The notes under the pieces are model-generated. The model was not told the origin of the DNA, did not search any database, and was given only the letters and a program-made list of their open reading frames with translations. DNA of 64,000 nt from Moritella sp. 5. Its GTDB lineage: Bacteria > Pseudomonadota > Gammaproteobacteria > Enterobacterales > Moritellaceae. The stretch is from positions 992,001-1,056,000 of the forward strand of contig NZ_CP056122.1 of the NCBI RefSeq assembly GCF_018219455.1. Reading direction: 5' to 3'. The translations under genes were made by a program, and so were the position numbers. Shown in pieces: positions 1-9,313 of this stretch (position 1 is its first letter; the number at the start of each line of letters is the position of its first letter).

Positions 1-1385
1 TGGTTGGTAAAGGCTGGCGTATGTTGGTTGAATGTCTATCTGCTGGTCGTGGTATTTCTTTACCCGCTCTAGGCAGTGCTTGTGGCCATTTAACTGCGCG
101 TATGACGGGTGCTTACTCATATGTACGTAAACAGTTTGGTTTATCAATTGGTAAATTTGAAGGTGTGCAAGAGTCGCTTGCTCGTATTGGTGGACTAACT
201 TACCAACTTGAAGCAGCGCGTAAATTTACAACTGGTGCACTAGATCTCGGTCAAAGTCCTGCGATTGTTACGGCAATCTCTAAATACCACATGACTGAAA
301 TGGCGCGTACTGTTATTGATGATGCACTTGATATACAAGCTGGTAGCGGTATTCAGTGTGGTCCTAAGAACTATTTAGCCAGCGCTTATTGGGGTATTCC
401 GGTAGCGATTACGGTTGAGGGTGCAAATATCCTTACGCGTAACCTAATGATCTTCGGTCAAGGTGCAACACGTTGTCATCCATATGTACTCGGTGAATTA
501 CAAGCGGCTGCAAATCCAAATGAAAAAGAAGCATTAGCGCAATTTGATGAATTATTGTTTAAGCATATTGCCTTTGGTACGAAAAACTTCTTTGGTGCAT
601 TAGGCCAAGGTCTGACTGGCGGCATGTTAAATTCTGCGCCTGTATCGGGTCCAACGAAGAAATACTACAAGCAACTTACGCGTATGAGTAAAGCATTAGC
701 ATTGTGTGCTGACGTATCTATGCTTGTGCTTGGTGGTGACTTGAAACGTCGTGAAATGATTTCTGCACGTTTGGGTGATGTACTAAGTAACTTGTACCTT
801 GCATCTGCAACCTTGAAACATTTTGAAGAGCAAGGTCGTCAAGCTGAAGATTTACCTATGCTGTCTTGGGCTATCGAACGTAACTTGTTTGAAATTGGTA
901 AAGCATTTTCTGGTTTCTTCCAAAACTTCGGTAACAAAGCGATTGCTAATACACTTAAAGTTGTGGTATTCCCATTCGGCATCAGCTACAAAATGCCTGC
1001 TGATGATATTGCAAAAGAAATTTGTGAAGTACTGCTTAAACCAAGCGAAGCGCGTGACCGTCTAACACACCTTTGTTATGTTGGTGACGAGAAAGATGCA
1101 AACACGGCAATGTTCGATATGGAAGCTGCGTTCCAAGCGATGTACAAAGTTCAGCCTATCGAGAAGAAAATCGCAATTGCTGCATCTAAAGGTACAATAC
1201 CGCGTAAGTTAGCTGCAAACGTTGCAGCGCCACTTGCTGTTGAAAAAGGTATCATTACACAAGTTGAAGCAGACGAACTACTTGCTGCTGATAAACTACG
1301 TTTTGCTGCGATTAACGTTGACTCATTCACTCCAGAAGAGTTTGCGGGTATTTCAAAAGTAATAAAAGACGATAAAGTAGCTTAA
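1..1385 (+). CDS. fadE: Acyl-CoA dehydrogenase FadE, 3' part (truncated by window edge)
   Basis: This is the C-terminal part of the long-chain acyl-CoA dehydrogenase that performs the first FAD-dependent oxidation of fatty acid beta-oxidation. The frame is open from base 3, so the gene begins before the window and the ATG at 21 is internal. About 461 residues are visible, against about 814 in E. coli FadE. Recognisable FadE stretches are MLVECLSAGRGISLPALG at the start of the visible part, then VEGANILTRNLMIFGQGATR, followed by RCHPYVLGEL. The long C-terminal extension beyond the generic acyl-CoA dehydrogenase fold is typical of FadE rather than of short dehydrogenases. A bidirectional terminator separates it from the convergent pykA. 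Its promoter and N-terminus are not visible. Confidence 0.93.
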   Translation, partial: VGKGWRMLVECLSAGRGISLPALGSACGHLTARMTGAYSYVRKQFGLSIGKFEGVQESLARIGGLTYQLEAARKFTTGALDLGQSPAIVTAISKYHMTEMARTVIDDALDIQAGSGIQCGPKNYLASAYWGIPVAITVEGANILTRNLMIFGQGATRCHPYVLGELQAAANPNEKEALAQFDELLFKHIAFGTKNFFGALGQGLTGGMLNSAPVSGPTKKYYKQLTRMSKALALCADVSMLVLGGDLKRREMISARLGDVLSNLYLASATLKHFEEQGRQAEDLPMLSWAIERNLFEIGKAFSGFFQNFGNKAIANTLKVVVFPFGISYKMPADDIAKEICEVLLKPSEARDRLTHLCYVGDEKDANTAMFDMEAAFQAMYKVQPIEKKIAIAASKGTIPRKLAANVAAPLAVEKGIITQVEADELLAADKLRFAAINVDSFTPEEFAGISKVIKDDKVA

Positions 1386-1408
1386 GTTTTAACTGCGCCA
1401 CTCATGAA

Positions 1409-1455
1409 AAAAAAACCGAGACTGCTATCTTATATAGTAGTCTCGGTTTTTTTAT
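1409..1455. terminator. Bidirectional terminator between fadE and pykA
   Basis: ACCGAGACTGCTAT (1415-1428) pairs with ATAGTAGTCTCGGT (1434-1447) over a 5-nt loop, with one G:T pair. It has an A-run before and a T-run after, so it can end transcription from either side. A second, weaker inverted repeat, AAGGTTAAGC (1474-1483) with GCTTAACCTT (1500-1509), lies nearer the pykA stop. Confidence 0.85.
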
Positions 1456-1545
1456 GTCTGTATTATTTTCTACAAGGTTAAGCATTATTATAAAACGACG
1501 CTTAACCTTTTATTAGTGCTGGACTCATTGAGTACAGGAATACCG

Positions 1546-2982
1546 TTATTTTATTTTTAGGATTTTACTGGTGTTGGTTGAACCAACAGTATCCATTTTA
1601 TCGCCTAATGTGAACAAGATAATATCACCAGGTTGCACTTGACCTGTTTCTTTAAGTACCGCGTAAGTACCTTCTATGATTTGTTCCTGAGATAAGCCTT
1701 CCGTGTTAAATAGTAGTGGGGTTACACCACGGTAAAGGGCTGTTGCATTCAATGTTTTTTGATGTGGAGACAAGCAGAAGATCGGTAAGCCTGAGCTAAT
1801 ACGTGACATCAATAATGGCGTAGTACCTGACTCACTCAATGCAACAATAGCCTTTACACCTTTTAAGTGATTCGCCGCATACATCGTCGACATCGCAATG
1901 GTTTCTTCAATTGAATCGAATGTATACTCGATACGGTGGTTTGAGACATTCATGCTTGGGTGTGTTTCTGCACCTAAACATACTTCTGCCATTGCTTTCA
2001 CTGTTTCTACAGGGAAGTCACCGGCTGCTGTTTCTGCAGATAGCATGACCGCATCCGTACCATCAAGAACCGCATTTGCCACGTCCATCACTTCTGCACG
2101 TGTTGGCATTGGGCTATTGATCATTGATTCCATCATTTGTGTTGCGGTGATCACGACACGGTTATATTTACGTGATAAGTGGATCAGTGATTTTTGTACA
2201 CCCACAAGTGCAGCATCACCAATTTCAACGCCTAGATCGCCACGTGCAACCATAATTGCGTCAGATGCTAGAATGATATCTATCATGCTTTCTTTTGTTG
2301 CTACAGTCTCTGCACGCTCAACTTTGGCGCAGATTTTAGCATTAGAGCCAGCAGCACGAACAAGTTCACGCGCATAATTGATATCATTGCCGTTACGCGG
2401 GAAAGAAACCGCAATAAAGTCGACGTCAATTTTAGCTGCGGTAAGAATATCTGCTTTATCTTTGTCAGTAAGCGCCTCAGCAGACAAACCACCACCTTGC
2501 TTGTTGATACCTTTGTTATTTGATAATGGGCCCGCTACAGTTACTTCTGTGTGGATCTGCTGACCTTTAATGTCGGTTACTTTTAATTGCACACGGCCAT
2601 CGTCAAGTAGCAGAACATCACCCGCGAAAACATCATTTGCTAGCTCTGGATAATCGATACTAACGCATTCGTTATTACCTGCCGTTTTATCAAATGTGGC
2701 ATCTAAGCAGAATTTATCACCTAGGTTTAATTGGATTTTTCCATCTGTAAATTTAGATACGCGGATCTTAGGACCTTGTAAGTCACCTAAAATAGCCACG
2801 TGTTTATTGTGTTTTTTAGCAATTTCACGAACGTCTTCGGCACGCTTGATATGGTCTTCGGCGTTACCGTGAGAAAAGTTCATACGTACCATATTGGCAC
2901 CAGCAAGAATAATTTTTTCTAGATTATTATCGCGATCTGTTGCTGGACCTAAGGTGGTTACAATTTTAGTACGACGTAACAT
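1546..2982 (-). CDS. pykA: Pyruvate kinase II
   Basis: Converts phosphoenolpyruvate and ADP to pyruvate and ATP in the cytoplasm, the last step of glycolysis. At 478 aa it has the length of E. coli PykA, and the N-terminus [20 protein letters not shown] is almost the same as that enzyme. The [23 protein letters not shown] and [10 protein letters not shown] motifs cover the active site and cation sites, and the C-terminus ([11 protein letters not shown]) is PykA-like. The start has GGAG a few bases upstream. hexR follows upstream on the same strand. The leader holds a possible HexR operator (3022-3036), in keeping with known HexR control of central carbon genes in related bacteria. Confidence 0.96.
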   Translation of the reverse strand: MLRRTKIVTTLGPATDRDNNLEKIILAGANMVRMNFSHGNAEDHIKRAEDVREIAKKHNKHVAILGDLQGPKIRVSKFTDGKIQLNLGDKFCLDATFDKTAGNNECVSIDYPELANDVFAGDVLLLDDGRVQLKVTDIKGQQIHTEVTVAGPLSNNKGINKQGGGLSAEALTDKDKADILTAAKIDVDFIAVSFPRNGNDINYARELVRAAGSNAKICAKVERAETVATKESMIDIILASDAIMVARGDLGVEIGDAALVGVQKSLIHLSRKYNRVVITATQMMESMINSPMPTRAEVMDVANAVLDGTDAVMLSAETAAGDFPVETVKAMAEVCLGAETHPSMNVSNHRIEYTFDSIEETIAMSTMYAANHLKGVKAIVALSESGTTPLLMSRISSGLPIFCLSPHQKTLNATALYRGVTPLLFNTEGLSQEQIIEGTYAVLKETGQVQPGDIILFTLGDKMDTVGSTNTSKILKIK

Positions 2983-3021
2983 AATGACTCCATATGAATA
3001 ATGAGATGATATTTTAAAGTA

Positions 3022-3036
3022 TGTTATTTAAATACT
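3022..3036. promoter_or_regulatory. Possible HexR operator upstream of pykA
   Basis: TGTTATTTAAATACT matches 11 of 15 positions of the HexR consensus I recall from Shewanella (TGTAATTAAATTACA). It lies 40-55 bp upstream of the pykA start and hexR is the next gene. This is a motif match by eye, with no binding evidence. Confidence 0.35.
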
Positions 3037-3126
3037 GTCAGACAAAAGGTGATCTTAAATCGTATTAGTATGCAAAGGCTTGATTACCGTTTGGTGACAA
3101 AAATAAGTAAAAAAGTGATAGGGGAA

Positions 3127-3158
3127 ATAAAAATGGCCACATATCAGCGGCCATTTTG
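3127..3158 (-). terminator. hexR terminator
   Basis: Read on the minus strand, AAAATGGCC pairs with GGCCATTTT over an 11-nt loop and is followed by a short T-run. It begins a few bases after the hexR stop and separates hexR from pykA, so the two genes are probably not a simple operon. Confidence 0.8.
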
Positions 3159-3161
3159 AGA

Positions 3162-4010
3162 TTAATCTATTTTGTTAAAGCGTGAATCCTTGATTGCGGA
3201 TTTTACTTTCTTCAAGTTCTCTCTGAACTTTTCACCGCGACGTAATGTGAAACCTGTCGCCAGTACATCAACCAGTACCAATTGCGCGACACGTGATGCC
3301 ATTGGCATATATACGTCCGTATCTTCCATTACATCAAGTGAAATAACCAGATTAGAGTATTCTGCTAGCGGTGAGTCCTGAGCAGTGATACCAATCACGA
3401 TTGCATCATTTTCACGTGCGAGTTTCGCCACATCAACCATACTTTTAGTACGGCCTGTATGTGAGAACAATACCACTACCGAGTCTTCAGTACTGTTAAT
3501 TACACTCATGCGTTGCATCATAATGTCATCAAAACAAATGACGGGTACGTTGAAACGGAAGAATTTATTTTCAGCGTCACGGGCAACCGATGCAGAAGCA
3601 CCTAAGCCAAAGAATGAAATTTGTTTCGATTGAATAAGTAGATCAACCGCTTTATTAATCACTTCTGGATCTAAGCTGTTTTTTGCTGAGTCTAAGTGAG
3701 CGATAGTCGTTTCAAAGATCTTTTGCGTGTAAACCTCAGGACCATCGTTTGCTTCTACGTTTCTGTTTACGTACGGGGTACCGTTAGCCAAACTTTGTGC
3801 TAAATGTAATTTAAAATCAGGGTAACCTTTGGTATCTAGACGACGGCAAAAACGGTTAACTGTCGGTTCACTTACATCTGCAACTTTGGCAAGTGTCGCA
3901 ATACTTGAATGAATAGCTGATTGCGGAGATTCTAGAATAACATCAGCAACCTTTTTTTCAGACTTACTGAATATTTCTAAATTTTGGATTATTTTTTCGA
4001 GCATACTCAT
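3162..4010 (-). CDS. hexR: HexR, RpiR-family regulator of central carbon metabolism
   Basis: A transcription factor of the RpiR family that senses KDPG and controls Entner-Doudoroff, pentose phosphate and lower glycolysis genes in gammaproteobacteria. The 282-aa protein has an N-terminal helix-turn-helix (about residues 1-77; VSEPTVNRFCRRLDTKGYPD is the recognition region) and a C-terminal SIS sugar-phosphate domain (about 120-260; FFGLGASASVARDAENKFF and LFSHTGRTKSMVDVA are the sugar-binding loops). It aligns end to end with E. coli HexR from memory. GGGAA precedes the ATG. It is transcribed towards pykA, a likely target. Confidence 0.95.
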   Translation of the reverse strand: MSMLEKIIQNLEIFSKSEKKVADVILESPQSAIHSSIATLAKVADVSEPTVNRFCRRLDTKGYPDFKLHLAQSLANGTPYVNRNVEANDGPEVYTQKIFETTIAHLDSAKNSLDPEVINKAVDLLIQSKQISFFGLGASASVARDAENKFFRFNVPVICFDDIMMQRMSVINSTEDSVVVLFSHTGRTKSMVDVAKLARENDAIVIGITAQDSPLAEYSNLVISLDVMEDTDVYMPMASRVAQLVLVDVLATGFTLRRGEKFRENLKKVKSAIKDSRFNKID

Positions 4011-4379
4011 GATATTTCCCTGGCAAGCTCCGCAATGGGCGCATGATAAAGTAATGAAGGTAAATGCGAATCTATAGCAGCATTATAAGCCTTGATGGAT
4101 ATTTATTACGTGAATTATGTAAAAAATATGAAGTAAGTCGAACTATTATTACATTTTTTACTTATGTTTAGCATCGTTCCACAGATTTTTGTGACTTTAT
4201 TATGGTTAAAGTAGCTTAAACAGCATAAACATCGTGATAATGACGAATTTACAAGCAAGATCTATGTAGGTTTATAACTAGTTATAGTCGTAATATGTTT
4301 TCAAAATAGTAATAAAATTGCACAAACAATCATGTGCTATACCTACAGTAAGTAATATTCATTAATCAGGGAGTATTTT
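4011..4379. other. Divergent intergenic region, hexR / L-serine ammonia-lyase
   Basis: 369 bp with no gene. It must hold the promoters of both divergent genes. I see an inverted repeat GTAAAAAAT (4119-4127) with ATTTTTTAC (4153-4161), which could be an operator or an AT-rich hairpin. I could not pick convincing -35/-10 pairs. GGGAG lies just before the ATG at 4380. Confidence 0.5.
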
Positions 4380-5747
4380 ATGATCAGTACCTTTGATATG
4401 TTTAGTATTGGTATTGGGCCATCGAGCTCACACACTGTAGGTCCTATGCGCGCAGCATTTGATTTCTTACAACAGCTTAAAGTACTCGATAATAGTGAAC
4501 CTATTTTAGGTATTAACGCTGCACTCTTTGGTTCGTTAGGACAGACGGGTGTTGGTCATGGCAGTGATGTCGCGGTTATTTTGGGGTTAGCAGGTTATGA
4601 ACCAGACAAGATCGACTCTGAGCTGGTGCCCGCAATATTAACGAAAATAGAGGCACAGCAAGGCATTGACTTGAACGAGATTGGATTTGTGCCTTTTACG
4701 CGTGCTGAAAACATCATACTGCACCAGCGTAAAACCTTGTCTTATCACAGTAATGGGATGACGATAACAGCTTTAAGCCAAGATAATATTGTATTGAGTA
4801 AGACGTATTATTCAATTGGTGGTGGTTTTATTCTTGACCATGATCACATCGAACAGCCATTGGAAGTGAATGCCAAGATACCGCCAAAATATAAATTTGA
4901 TAGTGCTGATGAACTCCTCACTATTTGTCGATTACACGGGTTATCTATTGCCAAGCTGATGTATGAAAATGAGCGTCAATTAAATCCCGATGATGTCATC
5001 AACAAAAAGCTATTACAGTTGCATAGCATCATGGTTGATTGTATCCATAGAGGTTGTCGTAATGAAGGAATTTTACCCGGTGGTTTAAAGGTTCGCCGTC
5101 GTGCACCTGGGTTATACCAGCGATTACAGGCGCCAGATGCCAAAGATGATACGTTTCACGGCATGGACTTTGTTAATATGTATGCGATGGCCGTGAATGA
5201 AGAAAATGCGGCTGGTGGACGTGTTGTTACGGCGCCGACCAATGGTGCTGCCGGTATTATTCCTGCGGTGATGTATTTTTATGATCAGTTCGTTAGCCCG
5301 TTAACAGAAGATAAAATAAAAATTTACCTATTAACCTGTGCAGCAATTGGGACTTTATATAAGAAAAATGCCTCTATTTCTGGCGCTGAAGTAGGGTGTC
5401 AGGGCGAGGTCGGTGTTGCTTGCTCTATGGCCGCTGCAGGCTTGACGGCAATAAGAGGCGGGACATTAGAGCAAGTCGAGCACGCCGCCGAAATCGGCAT
5501 GGAGCATAACTTGGGGCTGACTTGTGATCCGATTGCTGGTTTGGTTCAGATTCCTTGTATTGAACGTAATGCCATTGGTGCGGTGAAAGCGATTAATGCG
5601 TCACGTATGGCGCGTATGGGAGCTGGAGACCATAAGGTATCGCTTGATCAGGTGATTAAAACAATGAAAGCCACAGGGGATGATATGAAAAATAAATATA
5701 AAGAGACATCGAAAGGCGGTTTAGCGATTAATGTGACGGTTTGTTAA
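4380..5747 (+). CDS. L-serine ammonia-lyase (iron-sulfur type), first paralogue
   Basis: Deaminates L-serine to pyruvate and ammonia using a [4Fe-4S] cluster, in the cytoplasm. The 455-aa protein has the beta domain at the N-terminus ([14 protein letters not shown]) and the alpha domain after about residue 190 ([20 protein letters not shown]). Cys340, Cys382 and Cys393 sit where the cluster ligands lie, and the protein ends in Cys455, the position of the C-terminal 'tail-in-mouth' cysteine known from the Legionella enzyme. It is more diverged from E. coli SdaA than the second copy at 36554-37945, mainly between residues 30 and 230. It converges on flgN without an obvious terminator between them. 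Confidence 0.93.
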   Translation: MISTFDMFSIGIGPSSSHTVGPMRAAFDFLQQLKVLDNSEPILGINAALFGSLGQTGVGHGSDVAVILGLAGYEPDKIDSELVPAILTKIEAQQGIDLNEIGFVPFTRAENIILHQRKTLSYHSNGMTITALSQDNIVLSKTYYSIGGGFILDHDHIEQPLEVNAKIPPKYKFDSADELLTICRLHGLSIAKLMYENERQLNPDDVINKKLLQLHSIMVDCIHRGCRNEGILPGGLKVRRRAPGLYQRLQAPDAKDDTFHGMDFVNMYAMAVNEENAAGGRVVTAPTNGAAGIIPAVMYFYDQFVSPLTEDKIKIYLLTCAAIGTLYKKNASISGAEVGCQGEVGVACSMAAAGLTAIRGGTLEQVEHAAEIGMEHNLGLTCDPIAGLVQIPCIERNAIGAVKAINASRMARMGAGDHKVSLDQVIKTMKATGDDMKNKYKETSKGGLAINVTVC

Positions 5748-5799
5748 CTCAAATATAACAGTAAGGGTGTTAGAGCAATTCTATCAGTAAGGCGCTGGT

Positions 5800-6228
5800 T
5801 CAGGATTTGAATGTTAAACCTAGGCTCGAAGATGATCCGCGAGTACGGCCTAACTTATCATAGGTAATATTATTACGTGAGCGACTACGGACGATGGTAT
5901 CGGTGAGTCGTTTACTATTACGCAGATTGAGTTCAATCAACTTACCGTTAACGTCATTCAATTCTTGGCATTGAGTGAGTTCGGTTTCAATTTGTTGTTT
6001 TTGAGATAGGTAGGTAGAGAGTAATTCTGCAACATCAGGGTGCTGGTTGATTTTGACATCGAGTTCGGCAATTTGGGTTATTTTTTGTTGCTTATCTTGA
6101 CTGAGCTTTTCTAGTGCCGTGACGTCGCGTGACTCTAACGCTGATTTTTCAGCTGTCAGTAGAGCCAGTAATTGTTCCACATAAGATACCTGTAAAACGA
6201 GTAATTCGGGCAATGCTTTTATTGTCAT
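5800..6228 (-). CDS. flgN: FlgN-like flagellar export chaperone
   Basis: Predicted cytoplasmic chaperone that delivers the hook-filament junction proteins FlgK and FlgL to the flagellar export gate. The 142-aa protein is almost wholly helical and coiled-coil (heptad pattern about residues 8-110), with a basic, serine-rich C-terminus (RTRGSSSSLGLTF). Sequence conservation in this family is low, so the call rests on size, helical character and its place 18 bp downstream of flgM. That flgA-flgM-flgN order is standard in polar flagellar loci. It is probably transcribed from the sigma-28 promoter in front of flgM. Confidence 0.85.
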   Translation of the reverse strand: MTIKALPELLVLQVSYVEQLLALLTAEKSALESRDVTALEKLSQDKQQKITQIAELDVKINQHPDVAELLSTYLSQKQQIETELTQCQELNDVNGKLIELNLRNSKRLTDTIVRSRSRNNITYDKLGRTRGSSSSLGLTFKS

Positions 6229-6246
6229 CTCTGTTACGGTACTCGG

Positions 6247-6561
6247 TTATGCAAGTAAAGATTCGAAGTTAGACATATTCTTTGCTAATTTATTCGCATC
6301 AACTTGATAGCTACCATCAGCAATGGCCTTTTTCAAACTTTCGACTTTCGATGTGTTAACAGGTGTACCTTGAGCTAAATCATGTTCCATAGCGGTCAAA
6401 CTTTTGGCTTGTGATGTAATGTTAACAGAGTCGCCTTGTGCTATACGTTGCGGTGAAGTTTGAGCCGGATTACCATTTTGAACACTGGTTTTCTGCTGCG
6501 CACTTCTTGCTTGATCTAGCTGGAGACTACGGTTATTTAAATTGGTTAAATTTATGGCCAT
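6247..6561 (-). CDS. flgM: Anti-sigma-28 factor FlgM
   Basis: Binds FliA (sigma-28) and blocks late flagellar transcription until it is exported through the finished hook-basal body. The 104-aa protein has the FlgM pattern: a disordered, Q/N-rich N-terminal half (NLNNRSLQLDQARSAQQK), then the sigma-binding helices from about residue 60 (SKVESLKKAIADGSYQVDANKLAKNM split over two helices). A strong sigma-28 promoter lies 40 bp upstream, giving the usual autoregulatory loop in which FliA makes its own inhibitor. It sits between flgA and flgN on the same strand. Confidence 0.93.
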   Translation of the reverse strand: MAINLTNLNNRSLQLDQARSAQQKTSVQNGNPAQTSPQRIAQGDSVNITSQAKSLTAMEHDLAQGTPVNTSKVESLKKAIADGSYQVDANKLAKNMSNFESLLA

Positions 6562-6600
6562 TTTCCTACCTATTGAATTGTAAACAGGTGTACTAAAAGA

Positions 6601-6627
6601 TTATCGACTTATGACAATAAAACTTTA
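6601..6627 (-). promoter_or_regulatory. Sigma-28 (FliA) promoter of flgM-flgN
   Basis: On the minus strand TAAA (6627-6624), a 15-nt spacer and GTCGATAA (6608-6601) match the FliA consensus TAAA-N15-GCCGATAA with one mismatch. It lies between flgA and flgM, so flgMN can be read late, independently of flgA. Confidence 0.85.
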
Positions 6628-6634
6628 GCAAAAT

Positions 6635-7333
6635 TTAATAGTTTATTTGGATAATACCTGCTGCTTGGACAATACCCGAAACAGTTCGTTTCGATTTACT
6701 ATTACGCACCTTGATTTTTTCACCCAAAATACCGTTAGCCAATGCTACACCATCAGTTTTCACGGTTAGATTGCCCACTGAACTGGTAATTGTAACGCTT
6801 TCACCTTTACACACAAGACATATATCTCGTGTTGAGATCATTTGTTCAGCCGAGAGTGGTCTCTTTAAGCGTGCTCTATTAACAAAAGTCAAATCCGAAA
6901 TATAACCTGAGCGTAATAATAAACGGTTCATATATTCTATTTTAGTATTGTTTTTCGTTAATCGGCTACCTTTTGATAAAGGTCGACTGCTAACCACCAC
7001 GGGTACTAGTCGAATAATCTTTATTGGTACGTAGAGTTGCCAGCTATCAGCACTCTTGCAACGTATTCTTACTGTCGCGGAGCGTTGTAAGCTTTTATTA
7101 CCAACTAACTCTGCAGACATATTACCTTCACACTGAGTTACTGTTATTCTGCGGTCAATTTTTGTTACTTCTATACTTACTCGTTCATTCTGAGAGCTAG
7201 GTAGTTGCGCTTTGATAAAAGATTCTGCAAACTCTTCAATAACATGATGTTGATCTGTTGCGTTCGCAAGTGGTAAATAACTCACCAAACTGAAACAATA
7301 GAAAAACAACAATGAAAAAATATATTTAAGCAT
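6635..7333 (-). CDS. flgA: FlgA, P-ring assembly chaperone
   Basis: Periplasmic chaperone needed to polymerise FlgI into the P ring. The 232-aa protein begins with a Sec signal peptide (hydrophobic residues about 4-22, likely cleavage after ANA at 26). After it comes an N-terminal domain and then the SAF / chaperone-FlgA domain (about 110-232; VVVSSRPLSKGSRLTKNN, AEQMISTRDI, NGILGEKIKVRN). It is the first gene of flgA-flgM-flgN and is divergent from cheV. A sigma-54 motif at 7447-7462 reads towards it. Confidence 0.92.
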   Translation of the reverse strand: MLKYIFSLLFFYCFSLVSYLPLANATDQHHVIEEFAESFIKAQLPSSQNERVSIEVTKIDRRITVTQCEGNMSAELVGNKSLQRSATVRIRCKSADSWQLYVPIKIIRLVPVVVSSRPLSKGSRLTKNNTKIEYMNRLLLRSGYISDLTFVNRARLKRPLSAEQMISTRDICLVCKGESVTITSSVGNLTVKTDGVALANGILGEKIKVRNSKSKRTVSGIVQAAGIIQINY

Positions 7334-7353
7334 TTAGGTTTCTAAGCCGATAT
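7327..7353 (+). promoter_or_regulatory. Probable sigma-28 promoter of cheV-cheR
   Basis: TAAG (7327-7330), 15 nt, GCCGATAT (7346-7353) resembles TAAA-N15-GCCGATAA with one mismatch in each box. Its -35 overlaps the flgA start on the other strand, and it would give a leader of about 140 nt before cheV. Confidence 0.55.
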
Positions 7354-7446
7354 AAGATTAACGGTTACGTATAAAGTGATTTAAGAGCCAAACTTTTGAC
7401 TGTTTTATACTGTAAACAACAAATATAAATGAATAATACAGTGGTA

Positions 7447-7462
7447 AGCAATATTTAAGCCA
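7447..7462 (-). promoter_or_regulatory. Sigma-54 promoter of flgA
   Basis: On the minus strand TGGCTT-N5-TTGCT, with GG and GC exactly 10 nt apart, fits the -24/-12 consensus. It lies about 115 bp upstream of flgA in the cheV-flgA divergent region. Confidence 0.65.
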
Positions 7463-7498
7463 TGTTGAAAATAAGCAACATTTACCTAAGGATGAATA

Positions 7499-8434
7499 AT
7501 GGCAGGATTACTCGATACGGTCAATCAACGGACACAGTTGGTCGGACAAAACCGTCTAGAATTACTTATGTTCCGTTTAAACGGGCGACAGCGTTTTGGT
7601 ATCAATGTATTTAAAGTAAAAGAAGTATTACAATGTCCGCCATTAACGACTCTGCCTAAGCTTCATCGTGTAGTGCGTGGCGTTGCCCATATACGTGGAA
7701 AAACGATCTCTGTGATTGATTTAAGCTTAGCCACGGGTGGTCGTCCAATTGAGGATCTAAGTAAGGCATTCATCATTATTTCTGAATATAATCGTTCAGT
7801 ACAGGGCTTTTTAGTCTCGAGTGTTGAACGTATTATCAACATTAACTGGGAAGCTATTTTACCACCGCCAAAAGGTACAGGTCGATTTAGCTATTTAACG
7901 GCTGTGACAGAAGTTGATAAAGAACTCGTTGAAGTCTTAGATGTGGAGAAAATCCTGCATGAAGTGGCGCCAGTGAAAATGGAAGTTAGTGAAGGAATAC
8001 TTGAAACGGCAACAGAAATTGATACGAAAGAAATAGAGAAAGTGATTCTTGTTGTAGATGATTCAAGTGTTGCACGTAATCAGATTAAGAAGGCAGTCTC
8101 TGACCTTGGCTTTAAGATTGTATTAGCTAAAGATGGTCGAGACGGGTTAAATAAACTTCGTGAAATGGCTGCCAATGGCCCAATTACCGACCAAATCGCG
8201 TTGATGATCTCAGATATTGAGATGCCAGAAATGGATGGTTATACACTTACTGCAGAAGTGAGAAATGATCAGTCATTGAATGGTTTATATATTATTTTAC
8301 ATACGTCGTTAAGTGGTGTGTTTAATCAGGCGATGGTAACTAAAGTTGGCGCAAACGATTTTATCGCAAAATTTAATCCAGATGAACTTGCGGGTGCGGT
8401 TTTAAAAGCATTAAAAGCAGCAGACCCTAGCTAG
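7499..8434 (+). CDS. cheV: Chemotaxis coupling protein CheV
   Basis: Couples chemoreceptors to CheA, with a phosphorylatable tail thought to tune adaptation. The 311-aa protein has a CheW domain (about residues 15-160; FRLNGRQRFGINVFKVKEVL, GVAHIRGKTISVIDL) followed by a receiver domain (about 180-305). The receiver shows the acidic pair D187-D188, the phospho-acceptor D239 in SDIEMPEMDG, and a conserved lysine in DFIAKFNPDELA near the end. Its position directly before cheR and the flg operon is the arrangement of polar flagellar loci. AAGGA precedes the ATG. Confidence 0.95.
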   Translation: MAGLLDTVNQRTQLVGQNRLELLMFRLNGRQRFGINVFKVKEVLQCPPLTTLPKLHRVVRGVAHIRGKTISVIDLSLATGGRPIEDLSKAFIIISEYNRSVQGFLVSSVERIININWEAILPPPKGTGRFSYLTAVTEVDKELVEVLDVEKILHEVAPVKMEVSEGILETATEIDTKEIEKVILVVDDSSVARNQIKKAVSDLGFKIVLAKDGRDGLNKLREMAANGPITDQIALMISDIEMPEMDGYTLTAEVRNDQSLNGLYIILHTSLSGVFNQAMVTKVGANDFIAKFNPDELAGAVLKALKAADPS

Positions 8435-8488
8435 GGAATAGTTGTATTGAATAAATGTATTTTCATATAGAAAGTTGAGTAAAAAATA

Positions 8489-9313
8489 GTGCAAACATTG
8501 TCAAATGAAGTTTATACCCGTTTTAGTGAATTTCTTGAAATTCAGTGCGGTATTGTATTAGGGCAAAATAAACAATATTTAGTTAAAAGTCGCTTATTGC
8601 CACTATTGGCAAAGCATAAAATGACCAGTTTAACTGAGCTAGTACAAAAATCGATGACTATGTTAGCGCGTGATTTACGTAATGATGTTATTGATGCGAT
8701 GACCACTAATGAAACGTTGTGGTTTCGTGATGTTTACCCGTTTGAGTATTTACAGGCTCAGATCTTACCTGAATTTATTAATAAAGGTCAGCCAATTAAG
8801 ATCTGGTCTGCCGCCTCTTCATCTGGACAAGAACCATTTTCGATTGCCATGTCAGCGATTGAAACACAAGAAAAGCTCAAACGTTTAGTTAAACCTAATG
8901 TGCAAATTATTGGTACGGATATATCACCGACAATGATTCAGCACTGTAAGGAGGGGGTATATGACCGCTTAGCGCTTGGTCGTGGTTTGTCTCCTGAACG
9001 TAAGCGTCAGTTTTTTACGACACTACCTGATGATAAAATGCAGGTGAATCGTGACGTGCAGCAGTTAACGACATTTCGTGAAATAAATTTATTGGAAAGC
9101 TATGCTTTGCTCGGTAAGTTCGATATTATTTTTTGTCGTAATGTACTGATTTACTTTTCCCCAAAGATTAAAAGTCAGATCCTTAATCAATTTGCAGGAT
9201 CATTAAAGCCGGGTGGGTACCTATTCTTAGGCGCATCAGAATCCTTGACTGGGTTAACGGATAAGTTTGAAATGGTCCGTTGTAATCCAGGGATCGTATA
9301 TAGATTAAAATAG
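8489..9313 (+). CDS. cheR: Chemoreceptor methyltransferase CheR
   Basis: Transfers methyl groups from S-adenosylmethionine to glutamates of chemoreceptors during adaptation. The 274-aa protein has the helical N-terminal domain (about residues 1-80) and the Rossmann SAM-binding domain (KIWSAASSSGQEPFSIAM at about 108, TDISPTMIQHCKEGVYDR, and FCRNVLIYFSP with N218). The start is GTG with only a weak GAG upstream; the next in-frame ATG would remove conserved N-terminal sequence. It lies 54 bp after cheV. No cheB is visible in the window. Confidence 0.95.
   Translation: MQTLSNEVYTRFSEFLEIQCGIVLGQNKQYLVKSRLLPLLAKHKMTSLTELVQKSMTMLARDLRNDVIDAMTTNETLWFRDVYPFEYLQAQILPEFINKGQPIKIWSAASSSGQEPFSIAMSAIETQEKLKRLVKPNVQIIGTDISPTMIQHCKEGVYDRLALGRGLSPERKRQFFTTLPDDKMQVNRDVQQLTTFREINLLESYALLGKFDIIFCRNVLIYFSPKIKSQILNQFAGSLKPGGYLFLGASESLTGLTDKFEMVRCNPGIVYRLK

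Noticed and set aside
1898-2377. 159-aa open frame antisense to pykA
   Set aside because: Lies wholly inside pykA on the other strand, no ribosome site, low-complexity translation; a coding shadow.
4011-4379. Riboswitch (for example glycine type) upstream of the serine ammonia-lyase
   Set aside because: I could not recognise any aptamer core; only an AT-rich inverted repeat is present.
5748-5799. Expected terminator between the convergent serine ammonia-lyase and flgN
   Set aside because: Only a direct repeat CAGTAAGG is seen; no stem with T-run, so none is reported.
7462-7481. ATGTTG / CAACAT hairpin before cheV
   Set aside because: Only 6 bp and close to the ribosome site; too short to support a function.
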